Below are positions 10,401 through 18,753 of a DNA stretch of 64,000 nt, piece by piece; positions within the stretch are counted from its first letter, which is position 1; the number at the start of each line of letters is the position of its first letter. A program made the translations under genes and the position numbers. The notes beneath the pieces are model-generated. The model was not told where the DNA came from. It did not search any database and worked only from the letters and a program-made list of their open reading frames with translations. Origin of the DNA: Lyophyllum atratum (Eukaryota > Basidiomycota > Agaricomycetes > Agaricales > Lyophyllaceae); the NCBI GenBank assembly GCA_014905825.1, contig JACGCN010000015.1, positions 310,001-374,000 on the forward strand, in the 5' to 3' direction.

Positions 10401-12072
10401 CGAGATCGGGCGCGTGCTGCGCGGCGAAGGAGTGCTCCGCCTGAGTGGAGTGGAGATCTAACGCGTAAAGTCGCCTGGTGGGAAGTAGGGTGGCAGCGGC
10501 GATGATAGCGTTGGTTTCGGAGTGACGGATGACGGCCCCCTTCCCATCGAAGGAGACGGAGGCGTTGGACTGAGATGACAGAGCACTGATGGATACAAGA
10601 CGGACGGTGGATTTGGGGACGTAAAGAACATTGTCTAAACTGATGAGGGCCCCGCGCGCGGCGCGGAGACGAATGGTCCCCACCCCAATTGCCGCGATCG
10701 AAGATCCTCCAACGCCTTTGATGGGGCGCTCAGGTACGGATCGCAAGGAGTGGAAATCGGATTTGTAAGGGGAAATATGGACGGTGGCGCCAGAGTCGAG
10801 GAAGAATGGGTGATCCTCGATCTGGATCAAATGATTGTGACTTTGTTGGAGGGAAGTGATGCCTGCGAAGGCTGATTCATCGACATTCGGGTCGCTGTGG
10901 TTCTCCCAATCAATTCCTGCCCTTGGTTCGTCACCTACTGCGAACCACGCGTCGATCTCGAGCGCTTCAGCCTCGGTGAGGGCGTCAACGGCGACTGATG
11001 CGGCATCAGGAACGGGATCGGAAGCTAGCCCCGCAAATTCGGGTTTGGCAGCTGCCTGGGCAGCCACGAAGGCAGCGATCATAGCGGAATCGCCTTCGAT
11101 AGAGTAGGCTGAGCCCCTACTGGGGGTAATGGTGATCTTGGACGAGGAAGATTTTCCTTTGTCCTTGCCGGCTTTGCGCTTCGCGTCGAAATAAGCCAGA
11201 CGCGCCGCGCGGGACTCATCAAGGGTCTTGCCTTCCTGCCCCCCGCCGGGGAGTATGCACCACTCCTTAGTGTGTCCCTTGCAGGGTCGTCCCGCTGCGA
11301 GACAGCCCGAGCACGAGAGATTAGATGGTCCACCGCGATTCGGTTGGGATTTGGCTGCGAATGCAGCCGCTGAGGTGGTATTGTCGTTCTTATCGGCTGA
11401 GATAAGTGTCTGTTCGTTCTCGATATAGCGGCGGATGTCGGCAGATTTATACGGTTTGTCTCTGGTAGAAGCGGCAAGGTCGCGAGAAATGTTGGATCGG
11501 GCGTGTGCGAACGTGGATGGGGAGAGGGAACTGAGCGCAGCAATGCATTTGAGGGTTTCGGAGGATACCTCCCCCACGTCGAAAGCGCGGTCGATCTTCT
11601 CGTAGATGCGATCGAGGGTCTTGGTCAAGGGCTCGTCGAGAGAGCATTTCGCAGAAAGAGCCTCCTGGAGCAGGCGTACCTGCTGCACCGGACCCGAGCC
11701 TGCATGTCTAGATTTAACTTTCAACCAACAGTCCTTCGCCCCCTCCTTCGGAATGAACTGCCGTTCCGCGGCGGCGAGCCCAGTGGCGATGAAAGCACAT
11801 GTAAGTCGGTCATTTAGGTTCCAGTGGCGGAGCGCGCGTGGCTCGAGGTGCGCATCGGGTACCGCGGGTGGATCGAACGCATATTCGTAGAGGCCGTTGA
11901 GGACGAGTTGGAACTCGAAATCGCGAGCCCAGCCAGTGTACATCCCGTCGTCCTTATCGAGGAGATGGCCATCATATTTCCCGACGCTCGTGATCAAACG
12001 GATCGTGCAGGCGCTCGTGCCGTCAATACGGCGCCTCTCAGCATCGGTAACGGGGTCTATAGCAGGGGACAT
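7465..12072 (-). CDS. Copia gag-pol polyprotein, 1535 aa
   Basis: One frame from the ATG at 12072 (upstream codons are open but begin with TTG). The order is gag with a variant zinc knuckle CSGC...CKGHTKEWC (about residue 254); aspartic protease with LDSGATVH (about 424); GAG-pre-integrase HRRLGH...CEHCILGKQ; integrase with WIDLTGP and GRIERMHRT; reverse transcriptase with TSPTARMES, IDVKTAFLYG and catalytic VHVDDF (about 1215); RNase H with FTDSDWA, SCEAEYMA and SRVKHIDIKYHF. The expected second catalytic Asp of the integrase (RTDxxGE) reads RTGFDGEL here (about residue 690), so that Asp is Gly, with an Asp two residues on. No stop or frameshift interrupts the 4.6 kb. Confidence 0.95.
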   Translation of the reverse strand: MSPAIDPVTDAERRRIDGTSACTIRLITSVGKYDGHLLDKDDGMYTGWARDFEFQLVLNGLYEYAFDPPAVPDAHLEPRALRHWNLNDRLTCAFIATGLAAAERQFIPKEGAKDCWLKVKSRHAGSGPVQQVRLLQEALSAKCSLDEPLTKTLDRIYEKIDRAFDVGEVSSETLKCIAALSSLSPSTFAHARSNISRDLAASTRDKPYKSADIRRYIENEQTLISADKNDNTTSAAAFAAKSQPNRGGPSNLSCSGCLAAGRPCKGHTKEWCILPGGGQEGKTLDESRAARLAYFDAKRKAGKDKGKSSSSKITITPSRGSAYSIEGDSAMIAAFVAAQAAAKPEFAGLASDPVPDAASVAVDALTEAEALEIDAWFAVGDEPRAGIDWENHSDPNVDESAFAGITSLQQSHNHLIQIEDHPFFLDSGATVHISPYKSDFHSLRSVPERPIKGVGGSSIAAIGVGTIRLRAARGALISLDNVLYVPKSTVRLVSISALSSQSNASVSFDGKGAVIRHSETNAIIAAATLLPTRRLYALDLHSTQAEHSFAAQHAPDLATWHRRLGHANYPSILAMVKAGMIEGMSSTLPSKPPKCEHCILGKQTRTPVPKVRQEGEGHRATSKLEIIWIDLTGPAAVTSRAGTNYIMNILDDYSSKPWSIPLKLKSDALPELKAWTAARELETGLKVKIIRTGFDGELKSHAMDAWLKSRGTQQQFGAPYTSAHMGRIERMHRTLMGKARTMRIAAGCPPFLWDEFYLTATHLTGKTKTSSLRDVTPDELYYGKKPDYSYMREIGCRAFVLILSEHNPKIFERSIECVLIGYDPRSKCYRCYDKVTKRVHSTYHVRFLESHDGHAPPSIPTTEPDTPEFRTPLQILHDASDDPVEDDDDILHPPPAQDPDLAPADPMPPQEEPLRRSGRIPTPTAKANPDNPPESRTEKAVRESKEAAARVKAERAERKQIIEDLRGRTEEHPDDANTDARPADTDLDRILAALAAIDEVPDIDPTSTSSDEPKSWEEARNSPDAEKWEAGYRDELKSLKEMGVYRLVPREEVPEGHRIHQGKPVFALKRDENGKITRHKVRVVLKGFNQVYGQDYTKTTSPTARMESWRILLHLAASMDWDATQIDVKTAFLYGILPEEETVYMAQPKGFEEHGKENWVWKLERGLYGMKQAGRIWNKTLNENMLKWGFTRLACESCVYYRKTDTGTVIAAVHVDDFLSIASSKAENGRFKEQLRSAWTISDLGTPRHILGIAVEWDRSNRTVHLSQKALIDKVISQFGQSSAAPLSLPMEPGLKLRRVDRASLPAEEQTAITKLPYRSLVGCLLYLAISTRPDIQHAVQQLTQYLDSYSYLHWNAGLRLVRYLKGTRDLRLTLGGAGKVGLIGFTDSDWANCLDTRRSVGGYAWSLGAGMISWSSRKQKTVAASSCEAEYMAAFESAQECIWLRALLTAVDLAPSGPTTILCDNNSAINLSEDPLLHSRVKHIDIKYHFLRERVASNELTVRYINTKDNVADLFTKALPFPLFSRLRASLGLK

Positions 12073-12285
12073 GGTGGATATGTGGATATGAGGGGGGACA
12101 AAGGTCTCCAATTAGATTTCGCGTCGCGTACACGCGCCCAACACGCGTCGGGGTAAGTTCGGGGCAGGTGACCCCGATAAGATTAGATGCGGGACGATCG
12201 GTCCCGGGCAAGTGATGCAGGCAGTCGGCCCGTTGGTGCAGATCAGGATTCAAGATAGCTCGTCACGGTAGGTGTACGGCTAAAA

Positions 12286-12295
12286 GCCCATAACC
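12286..12295 (-). promoter_or_regulatory. Primer-binding site, half-tRNA type (initiator Met)
   Basis: Directly after the 5' LTR the minus strand reads GGTTATGGGC. This is complementary to the anticodon-arm region of eukaryotic initiator tRNA-Met (GCCCATAACC), not to a tRNA 3' end. Drosophila copia and relatives use an internally cleaved initiator tRNA in this way. Confidence 0.7.
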
Positions 12296-12625
12296 TGTTA
12301 GAATCTGACCTGTAGGTAGAGATAAGAGATTAGATCCCTAGTTATCTCGATAGAAGAACTTTGTATTAAGCTGTACCTGTAGGTAGAGATAAGAGATTAG
12401 ATCTACAGGTACTGTCAGTAAGTAAGTCTGAGTAGCGGTATAAAGTGGCTCACCCCTAGTTATCTCGATAGAAGAACTAGGGGTGTCTGGTATGGTAGGT
12501 GGGTATATATATGTAAAGGTGTCCTTTGTGGTAGTGAGATAAAGAGACCGTGAAATAAAGGAAACTAATAATAGATATCTGATAAAGGGAACGTGCACAC
12601 TTACGGTGCGCATCAGATCTCAACA
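12296..12625 (-). repeat. Copia 5' LTR (330 bp)
   Basis: Matches the other LTR base for base in my reading. It is followed outside by TTCTG (12626-12630), the second copy of the target duplication. Confidence 0.95.
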
Positions 12626-12630
12626 TTCTG
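12626..12630. repeat. 5-bp target-site duplication TTCTG (right copy)
   Basis: Exact partner of 7082-7086, flanking the copia insertion. Confidence 0.9.
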
Positions 12631-12684
12631 TCCGTCGCGTCCAACTTGAATTTATCAACATTCATTCAGTCAACTATCATATCA

Positions 12685-15126
12685 CTAGAAGTCTACATCG
12701 TTACCATCACTCTGTTCCTCGTCTTCCTTGCCAGCTTTGTCCGCGAGAATGCCCTGAGCCCATGTGGATGTCTGAGAGAGTGCCGAGTTTGAGGCTTGTG
12801 ATGGATCATTGAACGAGAATTGCAGGAAGCTAGGAGGCTGGAGGTGCGCTCCAACATGCTGATAATCTGAAATCCGAAACTCGTGCTGACCCGCGGCCAT
12901 AGCAGGAGTTAACACGGCGGATGGAGTTAACATGGCCTTCTCTGTCGCAGGCAAGTCGCAGGCTTCTTTCTTCCCACCGCTGCTTCATTTGCCACGTCGA
13001 CCGCCTTTTTCTTCACCCCCACCTGGCGCGCTTTTGTTGGAAGAGGTACCATGGATGGTATGTTGAGGCTTGAGATGTGCATGAAGAGCTCGTCTCCGTA
13101 AGTGTCTTCCCACCCCCATTCACTGGACAATTTTGCTGATAATTCTTGTCGCGACTCGATTGGCCCTACAGATGATAATCTCGCGATCATCTCGTTGGAC
13201 AGGATGGCCTCGCAGCTGAACAGTGCATAAGGGAAATCACGATATTTGATATCCATTCTCCAGGTGTGTAACTCGTCCTGTACCGTGCTGCACAACTGAC
13301 CAGTCTTAATCTTCTTTCGTCGCGCAGCTGATTTTGGTGCTTCGCCAGGCCGAGTTAGGTCGAGAAGCCATGGCTCGCATATATCGCAGCAGGGTACAGT
13401 TGGCTCTGCACATTTGGTGAGTACCTATAACCCTGGGGTTTCGATCAACGAACTTACCAGCAGGTTTATTATTATAGACCTTGGTTAAAATCGCTCGGCG
13501 ACAGGTCCCCGACTGCACAAGACTCACCAATCCTTCGTCCTCCGCTTCCGGGTCAATGGGTGGGCAGTCACGGACGAGCACTGCATCATGTTTCTTGTCC
13601 GCCCCGCCCCGCTTGACACCTCGCGCGATCGCGTAGTTCCTCTTTGCTTTAGTTTCCTCTGCAGTCACTTTGTCCACCAGTACCAACGTGGCATTGGTGG
13701 GTTTGCCTCGCTTTGCTTGTGGTTTTGGTTTTGACCGCCCTCCATGCTCGTTCAGGACTGTGCTATATACCGACGGCTCTGCTAGAAGTACAGCAAGACC
13801 CTTCTCTAATGCCCGTGCTGCTCGTCCTGCCCGTTGGACGAAAGCGGATATTGATTTCGGGACCTTCCACTGGACAACAAGGTCGATGTCCGGTAAGTTG
13901 CATCCCTGTTCAATCATTAGCTTGGGGCTCATAATTTCTGGACTTTTAGCTCACCATCCCCGCAGCATCTGTGCAGACGAGTATCCGGACTCGACCTGCT
14001 CTGAACTCTGTCATGGCTGCACGTCGGTACTCTTTTGAGAAGCAGGCATTGTATGGTCGGATGAGGCCAAGTTTACGGAGATGACGAGGCAGTATGTCGG
14101 TTAGGTGGTCTATTATCTCCGTGCCCATTGCAATATTGTCGCAGTATACAAATGTCTTGAGGATATCGTGGCGGTCCTGTGCACCTTCGTTGATGACGAA
14201 GTCGAGATCGGCATAGGAATTCAGGGGATGATGTATGCTTCGGATGACAATGGAGACATTAGGTCGGTCATTTCCTACATCAATATCCTCATACTCATTC
14301 TGATGAAATCGCAGCACACGTAGGACATCTCGACGGACACGAGCAGCAAGTGTAGCAGATACCGCGACAATGGGTGTCGATTTCGGTAAGAACGATCGCA
14401 GAATCCCCAGCTCGCCGTACTTTTTTCTGAAACCATTTCCCCAGTGCGAGATGACATGGGCCTCGTCAACCACCACGGAAAGTACACGTCGTTTCAACTC
14501 GGGATGTTTCAGGACATCCTGGATGAACCGCCGTGACAAGACAAGCTCAGGCGAGATCAAGACGACCTGCCAATTTCCCTGCGTGATTTTCTGTCTCGAA
14601 GGTGAGCATGTTTGATCTCAGCCAAGTTATTTGACACAAACATACCTTCAGCTTGTCGGGTGCACATCCGCCATTACTGCTGTTAACAGCGGTGGCATTT
14701 AACCTAAACTCATCACGGAATGTCTCAACCTACTCGTATACACAGCTGTAAGCATAATTATATGTCCTAGGCTTAAGTAGTACTGACCATCTCGTCATGC
14801 AGAGCAATAAGTGGCGACACCATCAGTGTGATCCTCCCCTCCATGCTCGGGTGCACATGCGGACCTGCCGCAATGCCCGTCTTTCCGGATCCAGTGCCAG
14901 CATGGACAAGTGCGTCGCGCATTTGTAGCTGCGCATTGATTCCCTTCATTTGAAAGTCCTTGGGCCCGTCCTTCCAGTTGAATTGGGTGGTGATCTTTTC
15001 TTTTAAGCCAACGAGTTCCTCGTCAGTGCAAGCTTTTCTTGTTGGTACTTGTGGGTCACTGGTATTGATAGTTCCTTGGTGCTGCTGCTGTCGACGACGA
15101 GTGCCCTTGGGTGGTGGCCCGGGCAT
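12685..15126 (-). CDS. RecQ-type DNA helicase, 3' end frameshifted
   Basis: Exons 15126-14788, 14729-14646, 14590-13955, 13905-13458 and 13405 onward join in frame. RecQ motifs appear in order: an FQMKGI Q-motif; Walker A GTGSGKT; MVSPLIAL; Walker B VVDEAHVISHWG; VSATL; CTDAAGMGCNLPDIDLVVQW; QRAGRAAR. A RecQ zinc-binding signature follows, with GTCRRAIL and later VPCCDICEP. It should be a 3'-5' DNA unwinding ATPase. Reading straight on, translation stops at 12927 (661 aa). An 8-bp direct duplication GTCGCAGG (12944-12951 and 12955-12962, 3 bp between) shifts the frame. In the other frame a plausible tail continues to TAG at 12685. Alternatively a small intron skips it. It is divergent from, and presumably works with, the DUF6589 gene. 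Confidence 0.85.
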
Positions 15127-15193
15127 GGCCGGCCGTGTCTAAGATCGTAGAAATTTGTCGATCACTTCCGACGACTCTCCTCACAAGTCTTCA
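15127..15193. promoter_or_regulatory. 67-bp shared spacer between divergent helicase and DUF6589 starts
   Basis: The two ATGs are only 67 bp apart on opposite strands, so any promoter elements must be shared or lie inside coding sequence. No TATA box is evident. Confidence 0.6.
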
Positions 15194-18100
15194 ATGATGG
15201 ACCGCCAGTCTTCATTGCCTCCGTCGTCACCACCATCACCACTGACTTCTCTCCCATCCTCGCCCACTCTGCAGCCTGCATGTGCACCTTCCACTCCACT
15301 CCCTCGTGCACAATCCCTCCCCCCATTTTCGAGTGATGGGCTTGAGATGCTGAAGATCACGCCCATTGTTGGCACGAAAGCGCAAAGAGCGGCGCTAATC
15401 CGGCAGGAGTCTGTCCGTAAGCGCCTCGGCACTCTTCAGACTCAACGAGAGGAGGCAGAAGCGGCGAGGCTGAGGCTCGAAGAGGAAGAGGGGGCGCGCA
15501 TTGCAGCCAGGGCTCTCGAGAAGTCTATGTTCTTTGATGAGACATTATCATCTCTCAAGAGGCACGGCTACACGGTTGGAGAGTTCCTCCTCTACCTTTC
15601 AAACCCCATGTACAAACAGCGCCAGGCTCGATGGGAAGGCCTTTTTCGTGACCGGACCACAGTTCCACAGCTGCTCAATTTGTGGGCGTCGCAAAGCACT
15701 CCTGCCTCGCGTGAGCAGGTGCATGATTGGGCAGTTGAATATGTTGCGAAAGAAGTACGATATGAAGCCCGGCAAATTACCTTTGACCAGAAGCTTCAAA
15801 CTTCGCAGCGGCCTATCGACTTGCAGTTTGTTCTGGGCTTCGAGATGGGTGCTGTCCAATCCTATCTACGACAGAAGGGTTCTGCTTTCATGCGAATCTT
15901 GGAATCGTTCGCAACATCCACCCGCCAACTCAAGACAGCATCTCCAGCCCGCTTCGCGAAGAAACTGAATGTGCGTAGTAATGACTTGTTTAATGTTTTG
16001 CGAAGTCTCTGATCGGCTTGACAGGTTGTGACTTGGTCCGCTCTTGCGCTGCTGGGGGAGTATAGCTATAGCAACAACTGGGCGAAGAAAGTCATGGGTC
16101 TGTACCTTTACAGCTCAGGAATCCAGAAGCAGGCACTTTCTGTCATGACACATATCGGCGTCGCAGAGAGCTATGATTCAATCATCCGCCAGAAGCGTCG
16201 GCGAAAGAAGAAGACTCTTGAAGAGCCGACCACACCAACACCAAACGCCCCCGCCACTGCCTCCCCTGCTCTCGACAACCTCGCAAACATGACTGCTGAA
16301 GAGATGTATGATGTGATGTATGACGTGAAAGGGGGGACCCTTCGCCAACTTTCCGCATCCATGGTCGATGTGGCCCGTGTCATCGCATCGACAGGTCTCT
16401 TTGCATGTTCATACGACAACATTAATATGGTCTTCCGTGCCGCCGAACAGATTGTCGGTCGGACAGGTAACAGTAACTTTCTGGTTATTCGTTCATGCTT
16501 ACTGATCAATGACAATAGATGCACAAGAAAACGGGACATGCGCAACTATCTGGCCGCTTTTCAAGGCCGCAGTTGCTGATATGCAGGTGTCCGATCTTGA
16601 AGCTGCCTTCACGGCCGCGGCACCACTCGCTATCCATGATGTCGTTCTGAACCCCGTTGAATCCGTGCAACTACGAACCAACCTGATCCATTGCATATTA
16701 CGCATCATCATAGCTCACGGAGGTGACGGATTCAATAAATTTGTCAAATATGTAGACCGTACCCTACCCTGCAGCGAACACAAGATCGAGTTACACAAGA
16801 CCCCCCTCCACCCCCTTCCTGCCTTTGACATCGATGAATCCACTATCATAGGTGGTGCAGAAGTTGTCGATGCTGTCTTTGACGTCCTTTGGATCAAGAA
16901 AATAAAGGATTGGCTTTGCATCGTCAAGATATTCTGTGGTGACCAACTCACAGTCGCACGTCTTCGATCACTCGTCAATATTCGCGCAGGCCACGAAGGT
17001 GGATATACTGGGTTTGGGTGGGGTGTATGGATGCCCGGCCTTTTCCATGCGAAGATGGCTGATGTGCATGGCTTTTTTGTCACCCACTTCGGGAAGGCTG
17101 CAGCTGGTCCACGAAACCCGGGTTCTCTCTCGTTTCACAACACTGTCCTTCAACGAAAACCCATTGTCCTGACCTCCCTCCCTCCATTCCGAACCTGTCG
17201 AGACCTCATTTTTGTGTCGCTGTATGCCCGAGTGCTTCAGTGCTTCCTCCTCATCTCGAAATCAGGCACTCTTGAGGAATACAGTGAAGGCCTCACCTGG
17301 GCACAGCTGGAGCGCGATGCGCACACTTTGATAGATATCTATGCTAATGCCGATACTGTGGCGGAGCTCCGACGTCGACGTGAGATTGCAAGGCAGAATG
17401 TCAAACCAGGAGAGCCAATACCTCGCGACGGTGACATGGTCTACGAAAACGCGATCTTATTCCTTCGTGACGCCTTGCTGTCGCACGAGTTCACTGATGC
17501 GGTCAAGGCTGGTGACTCAGGACGTATTGTACTCATTCTGAAGATATGGGCGCTCAGCTTCCGCGGAAATGGCCGAACGAAATATGCGCATGAGATGTTA
17601 CATCTCATTCACAACATCACATCGGTCTGGCCAAAGAGTATACGGTACGATTTTTTGAGGGTTTATCATTCTCGACTCAAAGATCAAACAGTGAAATTGT
17701 GCTCAACAACTGGCTCGTGAATCCGACCGGGAATCCGAATTCATGGGTTGAGGTTGACCTTATGCAAGAACACATGAACTTTTGGATAAAGGTATGTGTT
17801 TTCGATACCTATTACTTCGCGTACTTATGGGCCGTGACTTCTGTTTTACAGAACTTCTACCGTGCCCATGGCAGCGCTGCGTCCTGGGAATGGCTCGCGA
17901 TGATTGCGCCCTGTGTGAACATCCTCCGGCAGCTCGCACAAAACTTCAAAAAAATGCTCGGGACCAATCTTGGCACAGACCACCATCCTATGGACTTATC
18001 CCTCGACATTCCTGACATCATGGATAGCCTGGACGAATACGAGGTCTATGAATACAAGAAAGGAAGATACCTCGATGACGACGACCCTCCCGCTCCAGAT

Positions 18101-18553
18101 GTCACCACCACGGGCCTGACAGACCTCATATCAGGCCCCAACAGCCCTCTTTCCGACTACAGGAAGGCCTTTAATCACCTGCAGGCTCGCCGCCGCCTCA
18201 GACCGCTTGTCATTGGCGAAGAGATGTCCAACAAGGCCAATTCATATTCAACACCGGCAGAAACTCTTCTCGACACGAACGACGTTGATCATTTGCCTGA
18301 ATCACGGGCTCTCGCACAGGACGAAGCGGATATTGATGACGATGACATTGATGATCCGCGTGACGAAGAACTGGGAGAGTTCTTGCGAGGATTCGAGGAT
18401 GATGAGGACGAAACTTTGGCATTGGAAAGTGCCGCCGACGTCTCACTCGACATGGATGCCGAAGATATGGCTGGATATCTCAATGGAGATGAGGAAAGTG
18501 AGTTAGGAAGTGATGAGGATGAAGACGACAGTGTATTTGAGTTTGATATGTAG
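15194..18553 (+). CDS. DUF6589 family protein, candidate transposase
   Basis: Exons 15194-15970, 16025-16466, 16519-17644, 17683-17791 and 17852-18553 sum to 1051 codons plus stop. The third intron would be only 38 nt. The N-terminus is Ser/Pro-rich with a coiled-coil stretch (QREEAEAARLRLEEEEGARI). The core has the DUF6589 features as I know them: CGDQLTVARLRSL (Asp about residue 548), PGLFHAKMADVHGFF (His about 583), FRGNGRTKYAHEML, LNNWLVNPTG, then EVDLMQEHMNFWIK. The C-terminus is strongly acidic and ends DDSVFEFDM. The spaced acidic residues and His could be a nuclease-like active site, which is inference. DUF6589 has no assigned biochemistry that I know of. Placement between inverted repeats beside a helicase suggests a role in element movement. 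No frameshift is seen, unlike its partner. Confidence 0.85.
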
Positions 18554-18599
18554 AAAATCAACTTTTTCATTCATTTGGCCTGGGCGCACTGTACAGATT

Positions 18600-18753
18600 T
18601 CGAAAATTTGGCTAAGTCCCGTGTCACACTTGGCGGGCAGACGTGTGACCCCGCAATGTGACTGACCGTGCATTCCAGCCGCTATCGCATGAGGTTACGA
18701 TTGCCGATAGCGGATGGTCACGAGCCTAATTATTACGGTAATAATAACACCCC
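18600..18753 (-). repeat. Right terminal inverted repeat of RecQ/DUF6589 element
   Basis: Reverse complement of the left repeat. Core 18662-18689 equals 6975-7002 with three substitutions, and TCGAAAATTTGGCTAAGTCC (18600-18619) matches 7044-7062. CCGCTATCG and GCGATAGCGG (18679-18713 region) make a nested hairpin equivalent to the pair in the left copy. The outer end TAATTATTACGGTAATAATA is itself nearly palindromic and ends in ACACCCC. It starts 47 bp after the DUF6589 stop codon. Confidence 0.75.

Larger units (their letters stand above)
7087..12625 (-). mobile_element. Complete Ty1/copia LTR retrotransposon
   Basis: The 5539-bp element reads leftward. It has two 330-bp LTRs with TG...CA ends in which I found no difference, a TTCTG target duplication, a primer-binding site, a polypurine tract and one uninterrupted gag-pol frame with the copia order protease, integrase, reverse transcriptase, RNase H. 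Identical LTRs mean a very recent insertion. It landed between the inner edge of the left TIR (7062) and the 3' end of the helicase gene, so it is younger than the two-gene element and leaves both genes' coding regions untouched. A Gly at the second integrase acidic position (see coding entry) questions whether it can still integrate. Confidence 0.95.
6883..18753. mobile_element. Candidate TIR-bounded DNA element carrying RecQ helicase + DUF6589
   Basis: Two genes, a RecQ-type helicase (minus, 15126 to 12685) and a DUF6589 protein (plus, 15194-18553), diverge from a 67-bp spacer. They are enclosed by long imperfect inverted repeats at 6883-7062 and 18600-18753. After subtracting the copia insertion (5539 bp plus one 5-bp duplication) the unit is about 6.3 kb. 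The helicase stop lies about 75 bp from the left repeat and the DUF6589 stop 47 bp from the right one, so nothing else fits inside. Exact ends are uncertain. Both outer ends contain GGGGT (inverted) and TAATTATTACG (also present as an 11-bp direct repeat, 6887-6897 and 18727-18737). The target duplication may therefore be this 11-mer, a TA dinucleotide, or unseen. I do not know a described transposon class with this gene pair. Confidence 0.65.

Noticed and set aside
15155..15193. Upstream start for the DUF6589 protein at a TTG codon
   Set aside because: Eukaryotic initiation needs ATG; the first in-frame ATG is 15194.
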